Positions 19,747 through 32,164 of a stretch of 32,415 nt of DNA are shown in pieces; position 1 is the stretch's first letter, and each line of letters opens with the position of its first letter. The notes below the pieces were generated by a model. The model was not told where the DNA came from. It did no database searches and saw nothing but the letters and a program-made list of their open reading frames with translations. The translations under genes and the position numbers were made by a program. The stretch is from Campylobacteraceae bacterium (GTDB lineage Bacteria; Campylobacterota; Campylobacteria; Campylobacterales; Campylobacteraceae): the NCBI GenBank assembly GCA_031274495.1, contig JAISQB010000020.1:1-32415 (forward strand), read 5' to 3'.

Positions 19747-20283
19747 TTATTTGGCGATGGAGACCATCGCGGCTCTTAGTACTCTACCCTTTATGGTATA
19801 GCCTTTTTGGAAAGTCTGAACGATATCGCCGCTCTCTTTTCCTTCGCTCTCTACCTGAAGCACGGCATTGTGGATATTTGGGTCGAACTTGCCGACCGAA
19901 TCCGCCTCTTTGATGCCGTGTTTTTCAAACACTTTTTTAAACTGCTCAAGCGTCAGTCCAACGCCCTCATTTATCTTTTTGACAACTTCATCCGTTGCCT
20001 CCTCGCCCGCTTTGTACGCTATCTCAAGCGCGTCGATGATGGGCAGCAAGTCTCTTGAAAACTGCTCGTGCGCATAATCTATCGCTTGATACTTCTCTTT
20101 TTCGTACCTCTTTTTTATATTTTCAAAATCAGCGTGCGCTCTTATATATCTGTCTTCGCAAGCTTTTAACTTCTCCTCGACCTCTCTTAAAGCCGCGTCG
20201 CTATCCGGCAAAACTTCGCCTTGCTCCGCCGCTTCGTCGATAAGCTCCTCTTCTATCTGTTCGTTGTTTTGTTCTATCATCAT
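19747..20283 (-). CDS. grpE: Nucleotide exchange factor GrpE
   Basis: RYIRAHADFENIKKRYEKEK, LLPIIDALEIA, KHGI...KFDPNIHNAVLQ, KGYTIKGRVLRAAMV. Confidence 0.97.
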   Translation of the reverse strand: MMIEQNNEQIEEELIDEAAEQGEVLPDSDAALREVEEKLKACEDRYIRAHADFENIKKRYEKEKYQAIDYAHEQFSRDLLPIIDALEIAYKAGEEATDEVVKKINEGVGLTLEQFKKVFEKHGIKEADSVGKFDPNIHNAVLQVESEGKESGDIVQTFQKGYTIKGRVLRAAMVSIAK

Positions 20284-21080
20284 CTCTCCTTAGCTTTGTT
20301 AAAAAAACTCTCAAAGTCAGTCGTTAACTTCCCAAGACAGAACATCTTGGCGTTATTTTCGCCGACTTTGGCTCTTCGTTTGACCGCCATATAGCCGCTG
20401 GGGACTATCTCTTCAAAATATATCCCATCTTGCAGCTCCAAAATAGCTCTGGCGTTTTTAAAAGAGCTGTATGAAAATCCCTCTTCATTGACCCTTGTCA
20501 TCTCGTACAAAATCTCTTCGCCCTCTTGAAAAAGCACCTTGCCCACAAGCATCTGGTCCAACTTCATACAAAGTTCGCTAAACCCAACCTTAGCCGAGAT
20601 AGCGCGCAAGTCATAAATACTAAAATTCAAAAGCTCATTTAAAAACCTCAAAGCCTCGTCGCTATACGATATCGTAACTTCGCTGTTTGTAAAGACCAAA
20701 AGCAAAAAGCGGTTTTGGACTTTGATGACCTCTTTTAACTCTTCATTGTCATAAAGCTCCAAAGCGCAGTAAAGTCCGTACTCCCTCACGGCGTTTTTGA
20801 CGCTGTTTAGGCTTCCAAGCGTGATAGTCGTGTCGGTTTTGAGCCTCTGCTCCCAATACTTTTTCAAAGCGCCTATCGTGGGTATCCTGCCGCCGCTTAT
20901 ATGAAGCTGCATCAAAATGCCCTCGTTGCAGAGCTTGTTAAAATACATTCGTATCGTGGACGCCGATATCTCTATGGGCATTTTTGTCTGAAGCTCCGCC
21001 GAACCTATCGGTAGATTATCCTCCAGATATGCCTTGATAATAGCCTCCAAAATCAGATCTTGCTTGGATAGGACTTTCAT
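20280..21080 (-). CDS. hrcA: Heat-inducible transcription repressor HrcA
   Basis: N-terminal winged-helix (LPIGSAELQ, SASTIRMYFNKLCNEGIL) directly upstream of grpE-dnaK; HrcA-like C-terminus. Confidence 0.92.
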   Translation of the reverse strand: MKVLSKQDLILEAIIKAYLEDNLPIGSAELQTKMPIEISASTIRMYFNKLCNEGILMQLHISGGRIPTIGALKKYWEQRLKTDTTITLGSLNSVKNAVREYGLYCALELYDNEELKEVIKVQNRFLLLVFTNSEVTISYSDEALRFLNELLNFSIYDLRAISAKVGFSELCMKLDQMLVGKVLFQEGEEILYEMTRVNEEGFSYSSFKNARAILELQDGIYFEEIVPSGYMAVKRRAKVGENNAKMFCLGKLTTDFESFFNKAKER

Positions 21081-21083
21081 TAT

Positions 21084-21110
21084 TTAGCACTCTTTTTGTC
21101 TAATTGCTTG
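21084..21110 (-). promoter_or_regulatory. CIRCE-like operator upstream of hrcA, one perfect and one degenerate half-site
   Basis: TTAGCACTC-N9-AATTGCTTG versus consensus TTAGCACTC-N9-GAGTGCTAA. Confidence 0.65.
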
Positions 21111-21112
21111 GA

Positions 21113-21142
21113 ATTATACAACATTGAGCGTCATATTGTCAA
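21113..21142 (-). promoter_or_regulatory. Vegetative promoter of hrcA-grpE-dnaK
   Basis: Minus strand TTGACA (21142-21137) - 18 nt - TATAAT (21118-21113), perfect hexamers. Confidence 0.8.
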
Positions 21143-21223
21143 GTATAAGTATAAGTTACTTAGTATAAAGAAAGTTTAGTCTATAGCGCTCATAGTTTAG
21201 ATTTTATGAGCTCACGCGCAGTT

Positions 21224-22273
21224 TTAACTCAAAAAAAGGGCGATTTCGTCGGCTAAAAAATAGTCGTTACTATAAAGTCTGTCATCTTTGATATAGACCT
21301 TTTTTTCACTTATCAGCGCGTCGATTTTGTCTTGGGACTCTTGCGAAAAACGCTCAAGACTTATACCAAGATTGGAGCGCAGAGCTAAAAATAGCCTCTC
21401 CAACCTCAAATCCTCCTCGCTTAAAACCTCTACCTTTTGAAAAAGCGGCATTTTGATATACTCCTCCAAATCGCTCGAAGGGTAAAAGCGCCGATTTCCA
21501 TCAAACCCCACAGCCGAACACCCCACCCCCATATAACTATCGTGCGCCCAATATCTTTTGTTGTGAAAACACTCATATCCTCTTGAAAAGTTCGACACTT
21601 CATACTGCGAAAAGCCCTCGTTTTTCAAGGCTTTGACGATAAATTTTGCCATATACAAAGACTCTTTCGCCGCATCTTTTCTATCGAAAAACGGGGTCTT
21701 CTCCTCTAATGTGAGCGAGTAGGCGCTTAAGTGGTTTATGGGGAGCGCGGAGGCTGTTTTGATGTCATTTTCCAAGAGCTTTTTTGTGTCAGGCTTGGCG
21801 CCGTATATAAGGTCGATGGAGATATTTTCAAATCCCGCCTTTTTAGCATTCAAAACCGCCTCTTTCGCCTCGCGGGAACTGTGGGCTCTTCCTAAAAATT
21901 TCAACTTTTTATCATCAAAGCTCTGCACGCCAAAACTTATGCGGTTAAACCCAAGCTCTCTCATACCAAAAAGCCACTCAGGCGATGCGGAATTTGGATT
22001 TGCCTCTGTGGTCATTTCTGCTTTACCGCTAAGGAGCGGAGTGAGCCTTTGCATAAACGGTTTTAAGAGTTTGGGACTAAACACCGAAGGGGTGCCGCCA
22101 CCTATAAAAACCGACTCGATAATAGGAGCGTGAAACTTCTCTATCTCAAACTCAAGCTGCTCCAAAATAGCCCTCGCGTAAGCCTCTTTGAGAGCGGTTT
22201 TGTTGGTGTAGGATGTGAACGCGCAGTAGGGGCACTTACTGTCGCAAAAAGGGATATGCAGATATAAAATCAA
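21224..22273 (-). CDS. hemW: Radical SAM heme chaperone HemW
   Basis: LYLHIPFCDSKCPYCAF, FIGGGTPSVF, TTEANPNS, RISFGVQSFDDKKLKFLGR, SIDLIYG. Confidence 0.93.
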   Translation of the reverse strand: MILYLHIPFCDSKCPYCAFTSYTNKTALKEAYARAILEQLEFEIEKFHAPIIESVFIGGGTPSVFSPKLLKPFMQRLTPLLSGKAEMTTEANPNSASPEWLFGMRELGFNRISFGVQSFDDKKLKFLGRAHSSREAKEAVLNAKKAGFENISIDLIYGAKPDTKKLLENDIKTASALPINHLSAYSLTLEEKTPFFDRKDAAKESLYMAKFIVKALKNEGFSQYEVSNFSRGYECFHNKRYWAHDSYMGVGCSAVGFDGNRRFYPSSDLEEYIKMPLFQKVEVLSEEDLRLERLFLALRSNLGISLERFSQESQDKIDALISEKKVYIKDDRLYSNDYFLADEIALFLS

Positions 22274-22375
22274 CGAGGACTCTTTAGTAAAATATTTAAT
22301 ACTACGATGCTTATAAATTTACACAACTTTAATCACATCTTGGCTACCATTATAACAAAAATTTGAGGCTGATAA

Positions 22376-22861
22376 ATGTCAGAAAGATTAATCGAGAGTG
22401 AGAAAAAGTATCGCCCTAATGTCGCCGCGGTTATCGTTTCGCCCGAATACCCTTTCAAGTGTAAAATTTTTATAGCACAAAGAAGCGATATAAAAGACGC
22501 TTGGCAATTTCCTCAAGGCGGCATAGATGAAGGAGAGAGCCCAAGCGAAGCGCTTTTTCGTGAACTTAAGGAGGAGATAGGTACAAAAAAGATTGAGATT
22601 ATAGCCGAATATCCCAACTGGCTTTCGTATGATTTCCCAAACAAGATAGCCAAAAAGATGTACCCCTACGACGGGCAGAGGCAAAAATACTTTCTTGTTC
22701 GGCTGAAAAACAGCGCGAAGCTCGATATCAAGACAAAACATCCCGAATTTACGGATTACAAATTTGTAGAAGCGGACGATGTTTTGGAGTATATCACACA
22801 CTTTAAAAAACACGTTTACAAAAAGGTATTGGAATACTTTAAAAAAGAAGGATACTTATAA
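22376..22861 (+). CDS. rppH: RNA pyrophosphohydrolase (Nudix)
   Basis: YRPNVAAVIVSP, Nudix box GGIDEGESPSEALFRELKEEIG, WLSYDFP, GQRQKYFLVRL. Confidence 0.95.
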   Translation: MSERLIESEKKYRPNVAAVIVSPEYPFKCKIFIAQRSDIKDAWQFPQGGIDEGESPSEALFRELKEEIGTKKIEIIAEYPNWLSYDFPNKIAKKMYPYDGQRQKYFLVRLKNSAKLDIKTKHPEFTDYKFVEADDVLEYITHFKKHVYKKVLEYFKKEGYL

Positions 22862-24063
22862 TGTTGATAGTCCAAAAGTATGGCGGCACAAGCGTAGGCA
22901 CTTTAGAGCGTATCCGCGCGGTAGCCGATAGGGTTATAGAGTCGAAAAACAGCGGCAATGATTTGGTTGTGGTGGTTTCAGCTATGAGCGGCGAGACAAA
23001 CAAGCTTATCGAATACGCGGAGTTTTTCAGCAAAACACCCTCTCAAACCGAAATGGATGTGCTTTTATCCTCAGGGGAGAGAGTCACAAGCGCGCTTTTA
23101 GCGATAGCATTAAACGAGCTTGGATATCCGTCCGTTGCGATGAGCGGCAGGCAGGCAGGCATCATCACCGATAGTTTTCACACAAAAGCGCGCATAGACC
23201 ACATAAACACCGAACTTTTAAAAGATGCTCTATCCAAGGGCAAGATAGTAGTCGTGGCAGGCTTTCAAGGGGCCACCAAAGAGGGAAAAGTAACGACTCT
23301 TGGACGCGGCGGAAGCGATCTGTCGGCTGTTGCGATTGCGGGGGCGCTGGAGGCGGATCTGTGCGAGATATTCACGGATGTGGACGGCGTTTATACCACC
23401 GACCCGAGGATAGAGCCGAAGGCTAAAAAGCTTGATAAGATAAGCTATGATGAGATGTTGGAGTTGGCGAGTTTGGGGGCGAAAGTGTTGCAAAACCGCT
23501 CCGTAGAACTTGCTAAAAAATTGAATGTCAATCTTATAACAAGAAGTAGTTTCAACAAAAACGAAGGAACTTTAATCACAAAGGAAGAAAATATTATGGA
23601 ACAAGCTATCGTAAGCGGAATAGCGCTCGATAAAAATCAGGCAAGAATCACTCTAAGAGGCGTTGTCGATAAGCCCGGAATCGCCGCGAGTATCTTTAAA
23701 AAATTGGCGGACAGCAACATAAATGTCGATATGATCATCCAAAATGTCGGCGTGGACGGCACCACCAATCTTGGATTTACCGTTCCGCAAAATGAGTTGG
23801 AGTTTGCCAAAAAGATTATGGAAGAGTTGCAATCCTCCGAAAAACTCGAATACGACAACGACATCGTGAAAGTCTCAATCGTAGGCGTGGGTATGAAGTC
23901 GCATAGCGGTGTGGCTGCGTTGGCGTTTAGCGCTCTGGCGCACGAAAATATAAATATAGAGATGATAAGCACGAGTGAGATTAAAATCTCGATGATTATC
24001 AAAGCAAAATATGCCGAACTTGCCGTAAGGGCGCTGCATAAAGCATATCGTTTAGACAAATAA
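22861..24063 (+). CDS. lysC: Aspartate kinase
   Basis: VQKYGGTSVGTLERI, VVVVSAMSGETN, TLGRGGSDLSAVAIA, FTDVDGVYTTDPR, two C-terminal ACT repeats. Confidence 0.98.
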   Translation: MLIVQKYGGTSVGTLERIRAVADRVIESKNSGNDLVVVVSAMSGETNKLIEYAEFFSKTPSQTEMDVLLSSGERVTSALLAIALNELGYPSVAMSGRQAGIITDSFHTKARIDHINTELLKDALSKGKIVVVAGFQGATKEGKVTTLGRGGSDLSAVAIAGALEADLCEIFTDVDGVYTTDPRIEPKAKKLDKISYDEMLELASLGAKVLQNRSVELAKKLNVNLITRSSFNKNEGTLITKEENIMEQAIVSGIALDKNQARITLRGVVDKPGIAASIFKKLADSNINVDMIIQNVGVDGTTNLGFTVPQNELEFAKKIMEELQSSEKLEYDNDIVKVSIVGVGMKSHSGVAALAFSALAHENINIEMISTSEIKISMIIKAKYAELAVRALHKAYRLDK

Positions 24064-24064
24064 T

Positions 24065-24616
24065 ATGCAAGAAAAGTTTCAGCAATGGACGCTTGAAGCG
24101 ATACGAAAAGAGGGTGCGGGATTAAGCTGGCTGGAGGAGAAGAGATTGGAGTGGACGCCGCTATTGGCTTCCACTCTGAAAAAACTGCTGGGCGGCTACA
24201 CTTTTATCATTATGAACGATAAAGATTACGAATGGTTCACGGAGTATATGCTCTTAGCTCTAAACAGACCGACAAAGTCGCGACCGTTTGTCCCTTTTGT
24301 GAACATCAAAAGCCTCTTTCCCAATATCGACCTTTTGAAGAGCAACGAAGACTTTGAACTTCTTGAAGATATGCTCTCTTTGACCTTCACGGGCGGTTAT
24401 ACATTTTTTTATGTGGGAAAGAGCAATGATGTCAAGTATCAGATAGCTAAAAGAAAATATGACAGTTTTTTGTGGATCATAGGCGAGCAGGTGCAAAACA
24501 GCTTCTATCTGGACTCCGGTGACGAGAGGCTTGATATAAAGCTATTGGAGCTTTTCAAACTTTTAAACCGCAGTATCGACGCCGTACTGTTTGCCGAGGT
24601 TTCGCTTGAGGATTGA
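24065..24616 (+). CDS. hobA: HobA, DnaA-binding initiation factor characteristic of Campylobacterota
   Basis: WTLEAIRKEGAGLSWLEEKRLEWTPLLA...; position between lysC and holB. Confidence 0.88.
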   Translation: MQEKFQQWTLEAIRKEGAGLSWLEEKRLEWTPLLASTLKKLLGGYTFIIMNDKDYEWFTEYMLLALNRPTKSRPFVPFVNIKSLFPNIDLLKSNEDFELLEDMLSLTFTGGYTFFYVGKSNDVKYQIAKRKYDSFLWIIGEQVQNSFYLDSGDERLDIKLLELFKLLNRSIDAVLFAEVSLED

Positions 24617-25217
24617 TGAGAGTTATATCCTTACTTGCAAGGATTTGGAGAAGATAAAATCATACATAGTTGATAACTATCCGGCTAAAAATCTTAAGTT
24701 TTTTATGCCTGATGATTTTTTGATAGAGAACGCCAAAGAGGTGATAAGGGAAGCGTACATAGCCGAAAGCGAGCAAAAGGTTATAGTTATGATTTCTAAA
24801 AGCTTTAATCTGTACGCGCAAAATTCGCTTTTGAAGATTTTGGAGGAGCCGCCCAGAAATATCACATTTATACTGTGCGCCCCCTCAAGAATGATATTTT
24901 TGCCCACCATCCGCTCGCGCCTTGCGATAAAGACGATAGAGGCTGATGTGGATCTTTTAAGGAGCGGACTGAACTTTAAGAAGATGGATATCAACGAGAT
25001 ATATTCATTCATCAACCAAAAGAGATTTATGGAAAAAAAAGAGATAAAATCCTTGATACAAGGTATCTTGGAAGAGGCGTGCGAGCAAGAGATAAAGCTC
25101 AGCGCCGACGAACTTACCATTTTTGAAAAAGCACTGCACTTGGCTGAACTAAACTCAAGAGGTTCAAACCTGCTTTTGTGCACGCTGCTTACGATTTTTG
25201 ATAGGAAATATAGATGA
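24606..25217 (+). CDS. holB: DNA polymerase III delta-prime subunit, short epsilonproteobacterial form
   Basis: QNSLLKILEEPPRNITFILCAPSRMIFLPTIRSR; no Walker A; probable TTG start at 24606 (alternative TTG 24591). Confidence 0.87.
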   Translation: MRIDESYILTCKDLEKIKSYIVDNYPAKNLKFFMPDDFLIENAKEVIREAYIAESEQKVIVMISKSFNLYAQNSLLKILEEPPRNITFILCAPSRMIFLPTIRSRLAIKTIEADVDLLRSGLNFKKMDINEIYSFINQKRFMEKKEIKSLIQGILEEACEQEIKLSADELTIFEKALHLAELNSRGSNLLLCTLLTIFDRKYR

Positions 25218-25999
25218 AAACAAAGATAATGGGCATCATAAATATAACATCCGATAGCTTTTTCGAGGGCAGCAGGACCAAAGCGGACGATGCCAGAGAA
25301 AGAATCTTGCAGATGATAACCGACGGCGCGCATATGATAGATATAGGAGCTTTATCCTCAAGACCCGGCAGCGAGATGATAAGCGACGAGGAGGAGTTGG
25401 AGAGGGTACGCGTTGTTCTTGATATGATAAAAAAAGAGAGACTGTGCGAAAAGGTGGAGTTTAGCCTCGATAGCTACTCGCCGCTGACGCTTGATTATGC
25501 GCTAAATTGCGGCTTTAGGATGGTGAATGATATAACGGGACTTATCAATGACGATGTGTGCAGGGTGGCGAAAAAACATAACGCTTCGGTTTGTATTATG
25601 CATATGAAAGGCGAGCCAAAAAGTATGCAGACAAATCCCGAATATAATGATGTCGTAAAAGAGGTAGGAGAATTTTTTGAAGAGCGGATAGAGAAAGCGA
25701 AGAGTTTTGGTATCAACGATATCGTGCTTGATGTGGGCATAGGGTTTGGTAAAGAGTTGGGGCACAACATAACACTCATAAAACGCCATAGTGATTTTCT
25801 GCGCTTCGGGTATCCATTGCTTATAGGTGCCAGTAGAAAATCGATGATAGATAAGATATCGCCAAGTGAAGTTAAAGACAGACTTCCCGGCACTCTTATC
25901 GTTCATACGGAGGCGGTAAGAATGGGCGCAACTATAGTCAGATGTCACGATGTAAAAGAGCACGTGCAGGCTATAAAAGTATTTGAGGCATTACAGTAA
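25214..25999 (+). CDS. folP: Dihydropteroate synthase
   Basis: MGIINITSDSFFEGS, IDIGALSSRPGSE, FSLDSYSP, VNDITG, GIGFGKELGHN, LLIGASRKS. Confidence 0.95.
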   Translation: MKTKIMGIINITSDSFFEGSRTKADDARERILQMITDGAHMIDIGALSSRPGSEMISDEEELERVRVVLDMIKKERLCEKVEFSLDSYSPLTLDYALNCGFRMVNDITGLINDDVCRVAKKHNASVCIMHMKGEPKSMQTNPEYNDVVKEVGEFFEERIEKAKSFGINDIVLDVGIGFGKELGHNITLIKRHSDFLRFGYPLLIGASRKSMIDKISPSEVKDRLPGTLIVHTEAVRMGATIVRCHDVKEHVQAIKVFEALQ

Positions 26000-26445
26000 T
26001 GAATTACATAGAAATGGTGATGGGTTATATAAAACTGGCTTTCATAAATATCTTCGGTTATTATGAAGCGTGGATGTTATGGCTTTGCGTTCTTGTGGCG
26101 ATGCTTTTTATAGTTTTGATAGTTTCTATCTTTAGCAAAAGTGAAGAGTATAGAAAGTTTCGCTCTATCTCCTTGTACAATGTCATCTGGAAATGGAAAT
26201 ACAAAAAAGGTCAAATCATCTCCCTCTGGTGCTACTGCCCCGAGTGCGGCAGTCCGCTGTTGTGCGACGATGAGTATTGTCGGTCTACTATGATGCTGAC
26301 CAGCAAAACCACCTTTTTGATATGCCCAAAATGCGGCGATATAGAAAAGAGTAGGATAGTCGGAGGAGATAGAAATCACATCTTAAAGATGGTGAGATTC
26401 GAGATACAAAAGCGCATCAAAAACAACACATATAAATCGGGGTAA
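25999..26445 (+). CDS. Membrane-anchored zinc-ribbon protein, function unknown
   Basis: One strong N-terminal TM segment; CPECGSPLLCDDEYC ... CPKCG; start overlaps the folP stop. Confidence 0.75.
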   Translation: MNYIEMVMGYIKLAFINIFGYYEAWMLWLCVLVAMLFIVLIVSIFSKSEEYRKFRSISLYNVIWKWKYKKGQIISLWCYCPECGSPLLCDDEYCRSTMMLTSKTTFLICPKCGDIEKSRIVGGDRNHILKMVRFEIQKRIKNNTYKSG

Positions 26446-26453
26446 ATAGATAA

Positions 26454-29285
<2,832 letters not shown>

Positions 29286-29289
<4 letters not shown>

Positions 29290-29993
29290 AAGATAGAGTA
29301 TTTAAGCAGCCCATCAATAAACAGTTTGAGTTTGACGAAACTGTGGCGAGCGTATTTGACGATATGCTCGGTCGCTCCATACCGTTTTATACGGAAGTTC
29401 TTAATCTCGTATGCGAACTCTCCCTCAAATACGCCACAAAAGATTCCACGATAACAGACCTTGGCTGCTCCACGGCAAACACACTGCTTGCCATCTACAA
29501 AACGGCTAAATTTCCCCTGCGCCTTGTTGGCATCGACAACTCCGAAGCTATGTGTCTTAGAGCGCGCCAAAAGGTAAAGGCGTACGGCGCGGATATAGAG
29601 CTTATATGCGGTGACATTATGGAGCAAAATTTCGGCACAAACTCCGTCATCATCGCAAACTATATGTTCCAATTTATCCGCCCGCCAAAAAGGGTAGAGT
29701 TAGCCAAAAAGATATTTGAGGGCTTGAATAAAGGGGGCGTTTGTATATTCAGCGAAAAAATAATCTACGAAAACAAAGCCCTAAATAAAAAGATGATCGA
29801 CCTCTATCTATCATTCAAAAAAGGTCAAGGATACAGCGACTTTGAGATATCGCAAAAAAGAGAAGCACTTGAAAATGTCCTCGTGCCCTACACGGAAAAC
29901 GAAAACAAAGAGATGATGATGGAAGCGGGCTTTAGCGAAGTCGTAAGTATATTCAAATACGCCAACTTCGCGACATTTTTGGCGATAAAGTAA
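29286..29993 (+). CDS. cmoA: Carboxy-S-adenosyl-L-methionine synthase
   Basis: FDETVASVFDDMLGRSIPFY, DLGCSTANTLLAI, GIDNSEAMC, NYMFQFI; start at ATG 29286 (ATGA overlap with ribF). Confidence 0.93.
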
Positions 29994-30244
29994 AATTTGA
30001 TTTTGTCGAACACTATTTACGCGCCAAAGATGATGAATAGTTTTATGAACAGCCCACACCGCGCCGATTTTTCACTCTTTATTTGGGTGAAAATCTCTAA
30101 CGGCTATCAAACTCTTTACAGCCGCTTCTCTCGTATCAATAGCGTCGCGTATTTTTTGAAACAAATAGATATTTAATTTAACCGCGTTGAAGCAATGACA
30201 TTATTACTTCCTTGCGCGCCGACGCAAAAGCGCAAACCGTTTGC

Positions 30245-30499
30245 TTATACGAACAGGTCGGCTCTGGTCTTCTTTAGGTGGTTGATGACCTTTACTATCT
30301 CGTTAAAGCCCATAGGCGCATCTTCGTCTTCGCCCAGCGCTTCGTCCATTTCGTCAAGATAGGCGTCTATCGCCTCTTCGAGCCGCGCTTTTTTTACGCC
30401 CGCGAAGTACAAAGCCGCCTCCAGCATATCGGTAAGCTGCAAAGAGATATCTTTGATCTCATTTTGATAATCCTCTATCCCGTAACCTTCGTAACTCAT
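30245..30499 (-). CDS. Small acidic protein of unknown function, coupled to the DHH gene
   Basis: 84-aa ORF with ATGA overlap to the upstream DHH gene on the minus strand. Confidence 0.7.
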   Translation of the reverse strand: MSYEGYGIEDYQNEIKDISLQLTDMLEAALYFAGVKKARLEEAIDAYLDEMDEALGEDEDAPMGFNEIVKVINHLKKTRADLFV

Positions 30500-31530
30500 A
30501 CCGACTCCTCTTTGGATTTTATCAAGTCAACTATCTGATTTTTGACATTTTCATATAAAAAGCTATCGCGAAATCCCGCTATCGCGCCGCCGCTGGCGTT
30601 GGGATGTCCGCCGCCGTTGGCAAGTTCCGAGGCTATCTTACTCACATCTACTTTGCCGTTTGCCCTAAAGCTCACGGTCTTCCTTGAAGTCACATCCATA
30701 AAAAAATCATAATCGGGATTTTGCACCAAAAAGTCGTTGCCGACGATGGAAACGCCGCCGATATTAAATGTGAGGATGCCTTTGTGACCTTTGTAGACGA
30801 TGGTCATTTTGTCTTTGAGTTTGATGAGCTGCTCGACATTGTATTTTGAGACGAGATTGCTTAGAGTATCGTTTTTGCCGCTATTGAAAAAGCTCTTTTT
30901 TATCGCGTGGATGTTATCTTCAAGCAGTATGTGGGCGTCAGGTTTATCCGTATAAGCCATACTATTTTGCAGCAGGGCGAACATAAACTGGGTATTTGCC
31001 TCGTCAAACATTATGCGGTTTAACTCTTTAGAGCTCGCGATGAGATTGAGACACACTTTGCCAAGCTCAAAATCAGCACTATCATCAAGCCAGATATCCA
31101 CCGCGTTGATAACATCCGCGAGCCTTCCGAGCTGCTTTTTTTCGCCGTAAATCTTAGAGAAAAAGTCGTAAGTTATCTTAGCCGCGCTCCTTGAAGTGTC
31201 AAGAAAGTACCACGGATACCTGTTCGCACACTCATTTCCGCTTTGATGGTGGTCTAAAAGCAGCAGTTTTACGGGACTTTTTACCCCTTTTAGTCTCTCT
31301 TCAAAGTTCCTTGCCTGATCTAAGGTGAGATTGAGGTCAGTTATGAGGATGACGCTTTTATCGGCTCCGGTGCATTCTATGTCGCTTAAGATTTGGGTGT
31401 ATCTCTCGTCTATCTCTTTGCCGTAGTTTGAGTTGTAAAATTTTATCTGTCTGAAGTACTGTTTTGTTATGAATTGACAGCCGTAACCGTCAAGGTCTGT
31501 GTGCGAGAGGTGAAAAATAGCATACTGCAT
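30496..31530 (-). CDS. DHH/DHHA1-family phosphoesterase
   Basis: HLSHTDLDGYGCQ, LLLLDHHQSG, C-terminal ANGGGHPNASGGAI. Confidence 0.93.
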   Translation of the reverse strand: MQYAIFHLSHTDLDGYGCQFITKQYFRQIKFYNSNYGKEIDERYTQILSDIECTGADKSVILITDLNLTLDQARNFEERLKGVKSPVKLLLLDHHQSGNECANRYPWYFLDTSRSAAKITYDFFSKIYGEKKQLGRLADVINAVDIWLDDSADFELGKVCLNLIASSKELNRIMFDEANTQFMFALLQNSMAYTDKPDAHILLEDNIHAIKKSFFNSGKNDTLSNLVSKYNVEQLIKLKDKMTIVYKGHKGILTFNIGGVSIVGNDFLVQNPDYDFFMDVTSRKTVSFRANGKVDVSKIASELANGGGHPNASGGAIAGFRDSFLYENVKNQIVDLIKSKEESV

Positions 31531-31560
31531 AGCGTTCCTAACTTGTTTTTGTTATCCGGT

Positions 31561-31965
31561 CTACTCTTTTACGATATCCCAGAGCGTTATAGTACCTAAA
31601 AAATCGTCCACTTTACTCTGAAAACGGTTAAAAAAAGGCCAAATTTTACAATATTCCGCGCGGTTATTAGGGCAGCTGGATATGGAAGGGGCGCACTCAA
31701 AAACGATGGTAGGCTTCTTCTCCGCGCACTCTACCACCTCTTTTATCGTAAGTTCTTTGGGGTCTTTAGCGAGGATAAAACCGCCCTTTGCACCTTTAAA
31801 AGATTTTAAAACATTCTCTTTTGCCAGACATTGGAGGACTTTTGCTAAAAAGCTTTTTGAGATGCCAAGCTGCGTAGAGAGGGTATCAACATCTTGCGGC
31901 GCGTTTCTTTGCGCTATGATTATCAATGAAAGCAGGGCATACTCGCTGGCTTTGGTTAGTAGCAT
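31561..31965 (-). CDS. Rrf2-family transcriptional regulator with three-Cys cluster motif
   Basis: MLLTKASEYALLSLIIIA, GISKSFLAKVLQCLAKENVLKSFKGAKGGFILAKDP; C-x6-C-x7-C. Confidence 0.93.
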   Translation of the reverse strand: MLLTKASEYALLSLIIIAQRNAPQDVDTLSTQLGISKSFLAKVLQCLAKENVLKSFKGAKGGFILAKDPKELTIKEVVECAEKKPTIVFECAPSISSCPNNRAEYCKIWPFFNRFQSKVDDFLGTITLWDIVKE

Positions 31966-32164
31966 AATTTTTTCCTACATTTTAGATTTTTATTTAAAGA
32001 TGTAATCTTACTAAAAGTTTCCTATTTTTGGGTTTAATCAGTGCAGTTAATTAGGAGTTTTTTAATCTTTTTTAATCTTATTTTTTGCTTTTATCTGTTT
32101 TTTTGGTTTTAATGCTATAATTCCGCTCCCCACATAGGGAAATTTACCAGTCAGGAGGTCAGCA

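Noticed and set aside
24677-25333. 218-aa minus-strand ORF opposite holB/folP
   Set aside because: Antisense shadow of conserved genes in an operon.
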